Assembly: GCF_006547065.1 (NCBI RefSeq)
Contig: NZ_CP041243.1
Coordinates: 1,565,001-1,629,000 of the forward strand
Reading direction: 5' to 3'
Origin: Brevundimonas sp. M20
Lineage (GTDB): Bacteria; Pseudomonadota; Alphaproteobacteria; Caulobacterales; Caulobacteraceae
Length of the DNA stretch: 64,000 bases
Below, piece after piece: positions 35,938 to 44,827 of this stretch. The translations under genes were made by a program, and so were the position numbers. The notes beneath the pieces are model-generated. The model was not told the origin of the DNA. It saw nothing but the letters and a program-made list of their open reading frames with translations, and did no database searches. Each line of letters starts with the position of its first letter. Position 1 is the stretch's first letter.

Positions 35938-37307
35938 CAGTTCAGGACTTTGAACCAGCGGCTCAGGCGGACCTTGGAGAACCAGCTGACCGGGTTGCCG
36001 AAGGAGGCGCCCTCGTTCCACGAGAACAGGATGATCTCGGCCTTGCCAATCAGGTTCTCGGCCGGGACCAGCCCCACGCCGCCTTGGGCGGGATCAACGC
36101 GGCTGTCGCTCGAGTTGTCCCGGTTGTCGCCCATCATGAAGTAGTAGCCGGCGGGAATTTCGAACACCGGGGTGTTGTCCAGTTCGTTGCCCGGACCGAA
36201 GTCCTGGACACGGAAGGTTTTGGAGCCGTCCGGGAAGGTCTCTTCCAGCTGAATGACCGGCAGGCCGTAGAGGTTGGTCACGTCCGCGTTGGTCAGGACC
36301 ACGTCGCGCACCGGCTGGCCGTTGATGTTCAGGACGTTGTTGACCATCTGGATGCGGTCGCCGGGCAGGCCGATCAGGCGCTTGATGTAGTCGGTGCTGT
36401 TGTTGCTCGGCAGCTTGAAGACGACGATGTCGCCGCGCTTGGGCGCATTGCTGACGAACGGCAGTTCGATCCGGCCGTCAAAGATGTCCGGGCTGCCGAT
36501 GATCGAGTGCTTCGAATACCCGTAGGACCATTTCGACACGACGATGTAGTCGCCCTGATAGAGGTTGGGCTCCATCGAGGCGGACGGAATGGTGAAGGGC
36601 TGGAACAGCAGGATCCGCAGGACCAGGGCGATGAACAGGGCCACGGCGATGGTCTTGGCGATCTCCCACAGCTCGCCCAGTAAGCCTTGCGACTGCTTCT
36701 TCGCCTTTCTGTCCTTCTTGCCGCGCGCATAGACGGGGGTCGTATCGACGTCCTCGAAGGGGGCGTCGCCCGCGTCGCTCCAGATCGGGCGCTTCTGTTC
36801 CGTGCTGGCCGCGACAGCGGCGGCGCCCGCAACGGCGGCGGCGGTGGCAGTGGTCTCGGGGACGCTGGAGCCCTCGTGGACGGGCTCTTCGTGGACAGGC
36901 TCGATGTGCGCCGGTTCCTCGACGGCTTCCACCGGAGCCGCGGGCGCCTCGTGCACGATCTCTTCGGCGACGGGCGCCGGCTCGTGAGTTTCGGCCGGAG
37001 AGTCGCCGGGCGTGTCCTCGACGACAGCGGCCGCCTCGACCGGAGCGGCTTCGGCAGGCGCGTCCTCGTGAGTCACCTGCTCTGCGGCAGGCGCGTCGTG
37101 GGCTTCGATCGGAGCGTGAGTCTCTTCAGACACGACCCCGGCTTCAGCGGGGGGCTCCCCCTGCGCGGCGTCGGAGGTCGGCGCCTGGTCCGCGTGGTCG
37201 TGCGCTTGCGCTGCGGCTTCCGGCGCGGCGTGACCGTCGTGGCCGTGCGCGGCGTCATGCGCGCCGTCGGCGGCGTGGTCGTCGTGCGGCTTGTGTTCGT
37301 CGCTCAT
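35937..37307 (-). CDS. lepB: Signal peptidase I with long His/Glu/Ala-rich N-terminal extension
   Basis: A 456-residue protein, much longer than usual (about 250-320). Residues 1-200 are an Ala, Glu, Pro, His and Asp-rich, probably disordered region with many EAPAE/AHDH-like tracts. A single membrane helix spans about 216-235. The catalytic core follows: Ser244 in IPSASMEPNL, general-base Lys309 in TDYIKRLIGLPGD, and MGDNRDNSSDSR near 410. It cleaves signal peptides of exported proteins at the outer face of the inner membrane. The ATG at 37307 was chosen; an upstream frame start at 37352 lies in the non-conserved leader. It is followed by rnc and era, one-base overlap. Confidence 0.92.
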   Translation of the reverse strand: MSDEHKPHDDHAADGAHDAAHGHDGHAAPEAAAQAHDHADQAPTSDAAQGEPPAEAGVVSEETHAPIEAHDAPAAEQVTHEDAPAEAAPVEAAAVVEDTPGDSPAETHEPAPVAEEIVHEAPAAPVEAVEEPAHIEPVHEEPVHEGSSVPETTATAAAVAGAAAVAASTEQKRPIWSDAGDAPFEDVDTTPVYARGKKDRKAKKQSQGLLGELWEIAKTIAVALFIALVLRILLFQPFTIPSASMEPNLYQGDYIVVSKWSYGYSKHSIIGSPDIFDGRIELPFVSNAPKRGDIVVFKLPSNNSTDYIKRLIGLPGDRIQMVNNVLNINGQPVRDVVLTNADVTNLYGLPVIQLEETFPDGSKTFRVQDFGPGNELDNTPVFEIPAGYYFMMGDNRDNSSDSRVDPAQGGVGLVPAENLIGKAEIILFSWNEGASFGNPVSWFSKVRLSRWFKVLN

Positions 37308-37325
37308 GTGAACCCTGTCCCCCAG

Positions 37326-37357
37326 CCGCTTTGCGCGGTTTTCAGCGGGCAAAGCGG
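37326..37357. other. 9-bp inverted repeat between acpS and lepB
   Basis: CCGCTTTGC (37326-37334) and GCAAAGCGG (37349-37357) are exact complements around a 14-base loop. The site lies in the only gap of this minus-strand gene group (37308-37367) and has no T-run, so it may be an attenuator-like or RNA-processing hairpin, or an operator. Confidence 0.45.
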
Positions 37358-37367
37358 TATAACGTGA

Positions 37368-37769
37368 TTAAGCGACGGGCAAGGCTTCGATGACCACGAA
37401 AGCCAAGGCGTAAGGGTGTTCGTCGCTGAGAGTGAGATGGATACGGACTTCATGTCCGGGGGGCGTCATACGGGCCAGACGCTCGGCTGCCGGACCGGTC
37501 AGGGCGAGGGTCGGCTGGCCGGAGGGCAGGTTCACCACCCCCATGTCGCGCCAGTACACATCCGAACGCATGCCGGTGCCCAGCGCCTTGGCGCAGGCTT
37601 CCTTGGCGGCGAACCGCTTGGCGTAGCTCCACGACGGGTCCGGCTTGCGGTCCGAACGGGTGCGTTCCAACGGCGTGAAGCAGCGCTCCTTGAAGCGTTC
37701 GCCATAGCGGTCGAGCGTGTCCTGGATACGCCGGATATCCGACAGGTCCGCGCCGACGCCGAGAATCAT
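37368..37769 (-). CDS. acpS: Holo-[acyl-carrier-protein] synthase
   Basis: A 133-residue 4'-phosphopantetheinyl transferase that activates ACP. The family signature [23 protein letters not shown] carries the metal-binding Asp, and [19 protein letters not shown] the second set of conserved residues (Glu, Lys). Length is typical. The start overlaps the pdxJ end by 4 bases, so both are translated together. Confidence 0.95.
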   Translation of the reverse strand: MILGVGADLSDIRRIQDTLDRYGERFKERCFTPLERTRSDRKPDPSWSYAKRFAAKEACAKALGTGMRSDVYWRDMGVVNLPSGQPTLALTGPAAERLARMTPPGHEVRIHLTLSDEHPYALAFVVIEALPVA

Positions 37770-38533
37770 GCCGCCGTTCCGATCCCACGCGCCTGATCCA
37801 TCAGATCGCGCATCCTGCTGATCGCCGGTCCCAGACCGACGAAGATGGCCTCACCGATCAGGAAGTGGCCGATGTTCAGTTCCACGATCTCGGGGATTTC
37901 CGCGACCGGAATGACGGTGTCGTAGTCGATGCCGTGTCCGGCGTGGACTTCGAGCCCCAGAGCGGAGGCCTGCGCCGCGCCGGCGCGCAGGGCGGCCAGC
38001 TCCGCTTTGGCCTCTTCCTCGCGGCCCTCGCGCACGGCGTCGCAGAAGGCGCCGGTGTGCAACTCAACCACGGCCGCGCCGGTGCTGTGCGCGGCGGCGA
38101 TCTGCGCGGCGTCCGCGCCGATGAACAGGGAGACGCGCGATCCGGCTTCGGTGAGCTGGCGCACGACCGGCGTGATCCAGTTGTGGCCGCCGACGACGTC
38201 CAGACCGCCCTCGGTCGTCCGTTCCTCGCGCTTCTCCGGCACCAGACAGACGGCGTGCGGGCGGTGATGCAGGGCGATGGCCAGCATCTCCTGCGTGACG
38301 GCCATCTCGAGGTTCAGCGGGCGCGACTGGCTGCGCAGCACCGCTGAGAGGCTGTCGATGTCGCTGTCCGAGATGTGGCGGCGATCCTCGCGCAGGTGGG
38401 CGGTGATGCCGTCGGCGCCGGCGATCAGGGCGTCCTGCGCCGCGCGTACCGGGTCGGGCGCCAGGCCGCCGCGCGCGTTCCGCACGGTCGCGACATGGTC
38501 AATGTTGACGCCCAGCCGGACCCGTTCGCTCAT
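37766..38533 (-). CDS. pdxJ: Pyridoxine 5'-phosphate synthase
   Basis: A 255-residue TIM-barrel enzyme joining 1-deoxyxylulose-5-phosphate and 3-amino-2-oxopropyl phosphate to make pyridoxine phosphate. Signatures: [17 protein letters not shown] at the N-terminus, [19 protein letters not shown] (substrate-binding Arg and His), and [32 protein letters not shown] near the end. Operon position with acpS is common in proteobacteria. It starts 4 bases after pyrE. Confidence 0.96.
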   Translation of the reverse strand: MSERVRLGVNIDHVATVRNARGGLAPDPVRAAQDALIAGADGITAHLREDRRHISDSDIDSLSAVLRSQSRPLNLEMAVTQEMLAIALHHRPHAVCLVPEKREERTTEGGLDVVGGHNWITPVVRQLTEAGSRVSLFIGADAAQIAAAHSTGAAVVELHTGAFCDAVREGREEEAKAELAALRAGAAQASALGLEVHAGHGIDYDTVIPVAEIPEIVELNIGHFLIGEAIFVGLGPAISRMRDLMDQARGIGTAA

Positions 38534-38537
38534 TCAA

Positions 38538-39125
38538 TCAGCCTTTCGACAGACGACGGCTGCCCGGGTCTTCCACCGGAATGGCGGCCAGTTCCGGCGG
38601 CAGGGCGTCAGCGGGGTAAGCGGGCACGTCCAGCGTCGCCAGGGCGATCAGGGGCACGCCGACATCGGCGCGGCCGCCCGAGCGGTCCACGATGCAGGCG
38701 GCGGCGACGACTTCACCGCCCGCGGCATTGATCGCGGCGATGCACTCGCGCGAGCTCAGGCCCGTGGTGACGATGTCCTCGACCATGACGACCTTCTGGC
38801 CGGGTTCGACGTGGAAACCGCGCCGCAATTTGAATTCGCCGTCCACCCGCTCGACGTACATCGAGGGGACCTTCAGCCAGCGGGCGGTCTCGTAACCGGG
38901 GATGATGCCCCCGACCGCGGGCGAGATGGCCACGTCCACCGGGCCGACGGCAGCGACGATCTTCTCCGCCAACGCCTTGCACAGGCGGGCGCAGCGCTCC
39001 GCGTCCATGAAGACCAGGTTTTTCTGCAGGAACGTCGGACTGTGCAGGCCGGACGACAGGACGAAGTGGCCTTCGCGCAGGGCGCCGGCGTCGCGGAATT
39101 CGGAGAGAACGTCTTCGGAGGTCAT
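38538..39125 (-). CDS. pyrE: Orotate phosphoribosyltransferase
   Basis: A 195-residue enzyme that makes orotidine-5'-phosphate from orotate and PRPP. The PRPP loop is [20 protein letters not shown] near residue 115, and the substrate stretch [17 protein letters not shown] lies near 30, with [15 protein letters not shown] in between. The C-terminal part extends a little beyond the short E. coli form. The start is ATG at 39125, 9 bases after the LOG gene. Confidence 0.95.
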   Translation of the reverse strand: MTSEDVLSEFRDAGALREGHFVLSSGLHSPTFLQKNLVFMDAERCARLCKALAEKIVAAVGPVDVAISPAVGGIIPGYETARWLKVPSMYVERVDGEFKLRRGFHVEPGQKVVMVEDIVTTGLSSRECIAAINAAGGEVVAAACIVDRSGGRADVGVPLIALATLDVPAYPADALPPELAAIPVEDPGSRRLSKG

Positions 39126-39134
39126 GTGCGTCCC

Positions 39135-39953
39135 CTACTCCGTCACGGCCTCGCTTTGAAGGGCCGGTTGATGCGGATCGGTGCGGTTTTCGCCGCCGGG
39201 GTTCAGGCCGCGGGCCAGAAGCTCGGCCCAGGCGCCTTCGGCGTCCTCGGCGAAGCTGATCAGTTCAAGGTCGGCGGGCGCGACCATGCCGTGCTCCACC
39301 AGGGCGTCAAAGCCGACAACGGCCTTCCAGTAGGCCTCGTCCACCAGCACGATCGGGATCGCCCGTTCCTTGCCGGTCTGGCGCAGGGTGAGGATTTCAA
39401 ACAGCTCGTCGAAGGTGCCGAACCCACCCGGGAAGACCACCAGCGCGTTGGCGCGCATGGCGAAATGCATCTTGCGCATGGCGAAGTAGTGGAAGCGGAA
39501 CGTCAGCTCCGGCGTCGACCACGGGTTCGGCTCCTGCTCGTGCGGCAGGGTGATGTTGAAGCCGATGGAGGGCGCGCCGACATCGTGTGCGCCCCGGTTG
39601 GCCGCACCCATGATTCCCGGTCCGCCGCCGGTGGCGACGACGTTGTCACGTGGATGGCCGACATCGCCGCGCATGGCGCCGCCCCGCTCGGAGGCGATAC
39701 GGCCGAACTTGCGGGCCTCTGCGTACCAGCGGGCATGGTTGGGGCCGGCGTCTTCGCCCACGCGGGCGCTGCCGAACACCACGATGGTCGAGCGCACGCC
39801 CCAGGCCTTCAGCGCCTGCTCGGCCTTCTCGTACTCCATCAGGAAGCGCGTGCCGCGCATGGCTTCGCTGAGCACGAAGTCCTGATCGAGGGCGGCGAGA
39901 CGGTAGGAGGGCGACGCCATCTGGGCGGCGTTCAGGGGACGCTCTTCACTCAT
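39135..39953 (-). CDS. LOG-family protein (Rossmann nucleotide hydrolase)
   Basis: A 272-residue protein with the LOG motifs: VVATGGGPGIMGAANRGAH in the middle, and VVFPGGFGTFDELFEILTLRQTGK near residue 175, the PGGxGTxxE phosphoribohydrolase motif. Family members release the base from nucleoside-5'-monophosphates (cytokinin-type or AMP). The N-terminal 90 residues with SYRLAALDQDFVLSEAMRGTRFLMEYEKAEQAL resemble the bacterial type II subgroup. It starts after a 9-base gap from the next gene upstream. Confidence 0.85.
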   Translation of the reverse strand: MSEERPLNAAQMASPSYRLAALDQDFVLSEAMRGTRFLMEYEKAEQALKAWGVRSTIVVFGSARVGEDAGPNHARWYAEARKFGRIASERGGAMRGDVGHPRDNVVATGGGPGIMGAANRGAHDVGAPSIGFNITLPHEQEPNPWSTPELTFRFHYFAMRKMHFAMRANALVVFPGGFGTFDELFEILTLRQTGKERAIPIVLVDEAYWKAVVGFDALVEHGMVAPADLELISFAEDAEGAWAELLARGLNPGGENRTDPHQPALQSEAVTE

Positions 39954-39962
39954 CTTAGTTGG

Positions 39963-40481
39963 CTATCCAACTCGTAGGACTATTGGCGCATCCGTCGGCG
40001 TGGTGGAAACCTTGGGCGTGGGAATCAAGGGAACGCCATGGCAAATCTGATGGCCGCCAGCGAACAGGATAGCGATTCCGCAGATCGCAAAAAATATGTA
40101 CATCGCCTGAAAAAGCTGTCCATACGTCATCTGATCTGTGGCGGCAGTATCTGCGATCTCGCAAAGCAATATCTTATCGTTTTTGCTGGCTATGGAGATG
40201 CGTTTTTGCTCATACCGAAGGGCGTTCTCGCCAATTTTTACTAGTTTTCGAACTCGCCTTTCTAGTTTATAAAAAATGAACGTTAGAAATACGACGCCTG
40301 TTCCAGCAAGAATAGCCATCAATACAAGTTGTTCTTTAATGGCCAGCCCAGCGGCAGCTAAAAGAGCTGTCTGAAGCACGATAAAGAAGTTGATGTTCTG
40401 CATGCGTTGGGCGGCGTGCAGGGCAAACCAATCCCAAGCATGCTTGGCCGCTTCGTCAGTGATACTTTTCTTACCGATCAC
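39963..40481 (-). CDS. Low-GC membrane protein coupled to rsh
   Basis: A 172-residue protein with three hydrophobic helices at about 30-48, 53-72 and 124-145, and a charged, helical cytoplasmic loop between the second and third (KLERRVRKLVKIGENALRYEQKR). The N-terminal HAWDWFALHAAQRMQNINFFIV pattern recurs in small integral membrane proteins of unknown role found in variable genome islands. Base composition is clearly AT-richer than its neighbours, and codon use differs, which suggests transfer. The start GTG at 40481 overlaps the rsh stop TGA (GTGA), so it would be translated by coupling. Function unknown. Confidence 0.65.
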   Translation of the reverse strand: MIGKKSITDEAAKHAWDWFALHAAQRMQNINFFIVLQTALLAAAGLAIKEQLVLMAILAGTGVVFLTFIFYKLERRVRKLVKIGENALRYEQKRISIASKNDKILLCEIADTAATDQMTYGQLFQAMYIFFAICGIAILFAGGHQICHGVPLIPTPKVSTTPTDAPIVLRVG

Positions 40482-42634
40482 CCGCGGGCGCGCTCCACAG
40501 ACTCAACAGACGGATTGGCGCGCAGGGCGGCCATGATCATGGTGGCGTGGCGGGCGTCCTCGACCTCGACGTCGATCTCCACGTCGAAGAAGTCCTGCTG
40601 CCGATGGCTCATGACCAGGTTCAGGATATTGCCGCCGGCCTCGCCGATCAGGGTGGCGACCTGCCCCAGCACGCCGGGCGCGTTCTTGATGGTCGCGCGC
40701 AGACGGGCGGCGGCGACGGCGCCCTGTTCGGCCTGTGGGGTCCATTGCAGATCCTGCCAGACGGAATCGTCGTCGGCGAAGTCCGCCAGACGCTGGCAGT
40801 CGATGGTGTGCACGGTCAGGCCGACATCCGGTTCCATGATGCCGACGATGCGGTCGCCCGGCACCGGCGAGCAGCACTGGCCGAAGTGGATGCTGACGCC
40901 CGGCGTCAGGCCGCCGCCGCGCACGAACAGGCGGGCCTGATCGTCGGCGATCCGTTTGCGGTCCGGCCCGGCCTTCAGGCGGCCCTTCAGGGCCGGGAAC
41001 AGGGTTTCGCCGACCTTGGCCGCCGACAGACGCCCCTTGCCGATGGCCTCGAACAGATCGTCTTCCGAAGCGACGGCCAGGGTTTCCAGCGCGGGCTTCA
41101 GCGACACCTCGTCCATCGCCTTGCCGGCGCGGGACAGGGTCTGTTCCAGCGTGGCGCGGCCCAGTTTCTGGAATTCACCGCGCTCGGAGGTGCGGATGTG
41201 GCGCCGGATAGCCGAGCGGGCGCGGCCGGTGACGGTCAGTGAGCGCCAGTCGACGGGAATCTCGCGTTTGGCGCCGCGGATGATCTCGACCACGTCGCCG
41301 TTCTGGAGCTGGGTCCGCATCGGCTTCAGTTCGCCGTTGACCTTCACCCCGACGGCGGAATCGCCGACCTCGGTGTGAACTGCATAGGCGAAGTCCAGCG
41401 GCATGCCGCCGCGCGGCAGGGTGATCAGCGAGCCCTTCGGCGTGAAGACGAAGACCTGATCCAGATACATCTCGAGCTTGGCGTGCTCGACCCAGTCCTC
41501 GCCGCCCTCGCCATGCTCGATGACCTGCACGAGGTGGCGCAGGTTCTGCAGCGGGTCGCGGCCGCCGTCGGCCTCCATGGCTTCCTTGTCGAAACCATAG
41601 GATTTGTTCTTGTAGGCCCAGTGCGCGGCCACGCCGTCCTCGGCCACGCGGTCCATGGCTTCGGTGCGGATCTGCATCTCGATGCGCAGGCCGCCCGGCC
41701 CGACGATGGTGGTGTGAAGGGAGCGGTAGTTGTTCGACTTGGGCGTCGAGATGAAGTCCTTGAACCGCTCGGGCACCATCGGCCAGGCGCGGTGGATGAC
41801 GCCCAGGGCGCGATAGCAGTCGTCCTCCGCTTCGACGATGACGCGGAAGCCGTAGATGTCGGACAGGGACGAGAAGCCGACCGACTTGCGCTGCAGCTTG
41901 CGCCAGATCGAGTACGGCGTCTTCTGGCGGCCCAGAACGCGGGCCGTGACGCCGGCTTCGGCCAGCACCCGCTCGACCTCGCGCGACACGCCGTCGATGG
42001 CGCGGCCGTGCTCCAGCTTCAGCGCCTCCAGACGGCGCTCGATGGCGGTGCGGGCGGTCGGGTTCAGATGCTCGAACGCCAGTTCTTCCAGCTCGGACGC
42101 GATCGAGTGGATGCCGATGGAACGGCCCAGCGGGGCATAGACTTCCAGGGTCTCGCGACTGATACGCTCGCGCTTCTCGGGCTTCACATACTGGAGCGTC
42201 CGCATGTTGTGCAGACGGTCGGCCAACTTGACCAGCAGGACGCGGACGTCACGGCTGATGGCGAGGATGAATTTGCGAAGGTTCTCGGCCTGACGTGTGT
42301 GTTCGGCCTGAAGCTCGAGGCGCGACAGCTTGGTCACGCCTTCAACGAGAACCGCGACCTCTTCGCCGAACATCTGGGCGATGTCGTCGCGGGTGGCCGA
42401 GGTGTCCTCGACCACGTCGTGCAGCAGGGCCGTGACGATGGTGGCGGTGTCCAGCCGGTAGTCCGTCAGGATGCCCGCGACCTGGATCGGATGAGCGAAA
42501 TACGGATCACCCGAGGCCCGCAGCTGCGAGCCGTGCATCTTCATCGCATAGACGTAGGCGCGGTTGAGAAGGTTCTCGTCCGCGGTCGGGTCATAGGCGC
42601 GAACGGCTTCGACCAGTTCGAACTGGCGCAACAC
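40478..42634 (-). CDS. rsh: Bifunctional (p)ppGpp synthetase/hydrolase Rsh
   Basis: A 718-residue RelA/SpoT homologue. The HD hydrolase domain has ALLHDVVEDTSATRDD near residue 70; the synthetase domain has FRVIVEAEDDCYRALGVIH and YRSLHTTIVGPGG; the TGS domain starts VFVFTPKGSLITLPRG near 392; a Zn-finger/CC region and C-terminal ACT domain complete it. The single Rsh of alphaproteobacteria both makes and degrades the alarmone. Start is GTG at 42634. Upstream is rpoZ, as in many proteobacteria. Confidence 0.95.
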   Translation of the reverse strand: MLRQFELVEAVRAYDPTADENLLNRAYVYAMKMHGSQLRASGDPYFAHPIQVAGILTDYRLDTATIVTALLHDVVEDTSATRDDIAQMFGEEVAVLVEGVTKLSRLELQAEHTRQAENLRKFILAISRDVRVLLVKLADRLHNMRTLQYVKPEKRERISRETLEVYAPLGRSIGIHSIASELEELAFEHLNPTARTAIERRLEALKLEHGRAIDGVSREVERVLAEAGVTARVLGRQKTPYSIWRKLQRKSVGFSSLSDIYGFRVIVEAEDDCYRALGVIHRAWPMVPERFKDFISTPKSNNYRSLHTTIVGPGGLRIEMQIRTEAMDRVAEDGVAAHWAYKNKSYGFDKEAMEADGGRDPLQNLRHLVQVIEHGEGGEDWVEHAKLEMYLDQVFVFTPKGSLITLPRGGMPLDFAYAVHTEVGDSAVGVKVNGELKPMRTQLQNGDVVEIIRGAKREIPVDWRSLTVTGRARSAIRRHIRTSERGEFQKLGRATLEQTLSRAGKAMDEVSLKPALETLAVASEDDLFEAIGKGRLSAAKVGETLFPALKGRLKAGPDRKRIADDQARLFVRGGGLTPGVSIHFGQCCSPVPGDRIVGIMEPDVGLTVHTIDCQRLADFADDDSVWQDLQWTPQAEQGAVAAARLRATIKNAPGVLGQVATLIGEAGGNILNLVMSHRQQDFFDVEIDVEVEDARHATMIMAALRANPSVESVERARG

Positions 42635-42762
42635 CTTGCTTCGAACGGGCTCCGGGGTCTTTACCGGAGCCGCGCCGTCAGGGTCGTTCAGATTGGCAGC
42701 TTCAGGGGGCGGCGCGGACTGCCGCGCCGGCAGGATGGTGATACCGTTGGCGGGATCGGCCG

Positions 42763-43122
42763 TCAGTATCGCTCCTCCTGCCCGCCGTCGCGGTCGCTTT
42801 GCAGCGCGCGGATCAGCTCGGCTTCAGCCATGTTCATGTGCTGCGGCTCGGCCAGAAGGGCGACGGTCTCGGCCTCGTCCTCGGCTTCGGTGCGCTCATC
42901 AACGCGTTGCAGCGTGGTGATGATGTTCTCTTGCAGCTCGTCCGGGATGACCGTGTCATCGGCCAGTTCGCGCAAGGCGACGACCGGGTTCTTGTCGTTA
43001 TCGCGGTCGATCGTCAGGGCGGCGCCGTTTGCGATGTTGCGGGCGCGGTGACCGGCCAGCAGAACCAGACCAAAGCGGTTCGGCACCTTTTCGATGCAAT
43101 CTTCGACAGTGACGCGGGCCAT
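42763..43122 (-). CDS. rpoZ: DNA-directed RNA polymerase omega subunit
   Basis: A 119-residue protein starting [29 protein letters not shown], the conserved omega opening, with a C-terminal acidic tail ([15 protein letters not shown] and further) as in alphaproteobacteria. Omega aids assembly of beta' and ppGpp response. The ATG at 43122 was chosen because the preceding in-frame leader is not conserved. It sits 128 bases before rsh, consistent with a shared stringent-response unit. Confidence 0.95.
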   Translation of the reverse strand: MARVTVEDCIEKVPNRFGLVLLAGHRARNIANGAALTIDRDNDKNPVVALRELADDTVIPDELQENIITTLQRVDERTEAEDEAETVALLAEPQHMNMAEAELIRALQSDRDGGQEERY

Positions 43123-43221
43123 GAATTTCCTCGGACGCGGGATAGAACCGCGCAAAATATAGATTTGGACCTGTTTGTGCAACGCCACATGGGCGTATTT
43201 TGGGCGATAAGCCCTTGATGA

Positions 43222-43761
43222 TCAGGGCGTCGGACGGGCGTCCCGGCCGACATCGGCGGTTCTCGCCAGTTCCGCGGCGCGGCGGCCTGACTCCGGTTCG
43301 ATCCAGTCCGGCGCGATCTCCGCCAGCGGCCCCATGACGAACAGGCGCTGGCGCGCGCGCGGATGCGGCAGGATCAGGCCATCCAGATCGCCGGTCAGGC
43401 GGCCATAGGCGATCAGGTCCAGATCCAGGGTGCGTGGCGCATTGGCCACGGACCTCTGGCGGCCGAAGGCGTCCTCGATGCGGCCGAGCGCGGCCATCAG
43501 GGCGTGGGCGTCGTGGTCGGTACGCACGATGACCACCCCGTTCAGGAACGGCGGATCGGTCGGGTCCGGCCAGGCGGCCGAACTCCACCAGGACGAGCGG
43601 GCGACGATGTCGATACCCTCCGTTCGAAACCGGGCCAGCGCCGCCTCCAGCGCTTCACGGCAATCGCGCCAGGCCCCCTTGTCATTGCAGCCGAGGGCGA
43701 CGATCACAGCGGTGTCCGGATCAGGCTCGCCGTCTATTTCGACGGGGAGCTGGACGCCCAT
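43222..43761 (-). CDS. folK: HPPK, 2-amino-4-hydroxy-6-hydroxymethyldihydropteridine pyrophosphokinase
   Basis: A 179-residue folate-pathway kinase. It opens with AVIVALGCNDKGAWRDCREAL, the HPPK start, and contains WPDPTDPPFLNGVVIVRTD, FGRQRSVANAPRTLDLDLIAYG (the metal-binding DLD) and LPHPRARQRLFVMGPLAEIAPDW, all diagnostic. The start at 43761 has GAGG about 5 bases upstream; an alternative ATG at 43782 overlaps the opposite gene's start by a CATG palindrome. It uses ATP to pyrophosphorylate 6-hydroxymethyl-dihydropterin. Confidence 0.93.
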   Translation of the reverse strand: MGVQLPVEIDGEPDPDTAVIVALGCNDKGAWRDCREALEAALARFRTEGIDIVARSSWWSSAAWPDPTDPPFLNGVVIVRTDHDAHALMAALGRIEDAFGRQRSVANAPRTLDLDLIAYGRLTGDLDGLILPHPRARQRLFVMGPLAEIAPDWIEPESGRRAAELARTADVGRDARPTP

Positions 43762-43780
43762 TTCCTCGGAGCCCTTTTCC

Positions 43781-44338
43781 ATGACGCCCAATCCCGCTGA
43801 CCGCACCGCCCTGTTCATCGACGGCGCCAATCTCTACTCCGCCGCCAAGGCGCTGAATACAGACCTCGATTTTCGCAAGCTGGTCGAGATGTATCGCGCG
43901 AAGGGCGATCTGGTTCGGGCCCTGTATTACACCGCCGTGGTCGAGGGTGAGGAGTTCTCGCCGATCAAGCCGTTGGTCGACTGGCTGGACTACAACGGCT
44001 TCACGGTCGTGAAGAAGCCGGTGAAGCGCTTCACTGACGCCCAGGGTCATACGCGAACCAAGGGCAATATGGACATCGAGATCGCCGTCGACATGCTGGA
44101 GCTGGCGGCGAGGCTGGACCACGTCGTGCTGTTCTCCGGCGATGGGGACTTCCGGCGTCTGGTGCAGGCGGTGCAGGCCAAGGGGGTGAAGGTCACCGTC
44201 GTTTCGACCGTGAAGAGCCAGCCGCCCCAGATCGCCGATGAACTGCGCCGTCAGGCCGACGCCTTCGTGGACCTGATCGACCTGCTGGGCGAGATCGGAC
44301 GCCCCCGGCATTCGGGTGGAGCGCCCTTGCGGGACTAA
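43781..44338 (+). CDS. LabA-like NYN-domain protein
   Basis: A 185-residue PIN-like nuclease-fold protein. ADRTALFIDGANLYSAAKAL holds the first acidic residue, GNMDIEIAVDMLELA the second, and HVVLFSGDGDFRRLVQAVQAKGVKV the last, giving the typical NYN acidic site; such proteins may be RNases. STVKSQPPQIADELRRQADAFVDL ends the domain. The ATG at 43781 faces folK, with only 19 bases from the chosen folK start, so its promoter must lie inside folK. Substrate unknown. Confidence 0.85.
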   Translation: MTPNPADRTALFIDGANLYSAAKALNTDLDFRKLVEMYRAKGDLVRALYYTAVVEGEEFSPIKPLVDWLDYNGFTVVKKPVKRFTDAQGHTRTKGNMDIEIAVDMLELAARLDHVVLFSGDGDFRRLVQAVQAKGVKVTVVSTVKSQPPQIADELRRQADAFVDLIDLLGEIGRPRHSGGAPLRD

Positions 44339-44458
44339 CGAGAGGGGATCGCGCCTGTGGCACCGGCGCCACGGGAATCAGACGCCGAAAAACCTCGCTC
44401 AGCGAGCGTGGAACGGCGGACGGTCGGTTACGTTGATCGCGCAGCTTTGGAGGCTGTC

Positions 44459-44653
44459 ATGATCAGGGGCAACGGGGTCTTCTCCCCCCGCGAACGGAGA
44501 ACCGCAATCATCGCACTGCTGGGCGCCGCCGCGATCGCGGCCGGCGGGATCGTGCTGCAACCGATGATCAAGCCGTCGCTCGGTCCCGGCGGCGCGGACG
44601 CCTACAGTTCCGCGCCGGCGCAGGGCGTTATGGACGCCGTGCCGCTCGGCTGA
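44459..44653 (+). CDS. 64-residue single-pass membrane protein
   Basis: Starts at ATG 44459 with GGAG 7 bases upstream. A basic head (SPRERR) precedes a membrane helix at about residues 16-32 (AIIALLGAAAIAAGGIVL), then a polar tail. No family recognised. An in-frame GTG at 44357 would add 34 residues but lacks a ribosome site and was not used. It follows the NYN gene by 120 bases. Confidence 0.6.
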   Translation: MIRGNGVFSPRERRTAIIALLGAAAIAAGGIVLQPMIKPSLGPGGADAYSSAPAQGVMDAVPLG

Positions 44654-44680
44654 CCCTTGGGCTGAACCTTGCGCCGATCA

Positions 44681-44745
44681 GCGGTGCGCCCGGATCGAAA
44701 TCCCGGCGCACCGCCGCGTGAACGCTCCCAGGAGGCGGGGGCGCT
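44681..44745. other. Two GC-rich hairpins in the convergent gap before smpB
   Basis: GCGGTGCGCC (44681-44690) pairs with GGCGCACCGC (44705-44714), with an inner GGAT/ATCC pair (44692-44695, 44700-44703) and a CGAA tetraloop. About 3 bases later GTGAACGCTCC and GGGGCGCTCAC pair imperfectly. The gap 44654-44827 separates convergent genes. No U-run follows, so these may end transcription in a factor-dependent way or protect 3' ends. Confidence 0.5.
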
Positions 44746-44827
44746 CACTGATTTCAACGTTATCCTGATCGGCTCGGGGCGAGGATGCGGCGTTATCGCG
44801 CGCGACATTCCGTCCGCTCGGAGGCGC

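Noticed and set aside
43141-43221. Terminator for folK in the gap before rpoZ
   Set aside because: Only a 4-bp GGGC/GCCC stem is present without a T-run, so transcription probably continues into rpoZ or stops otherwise.
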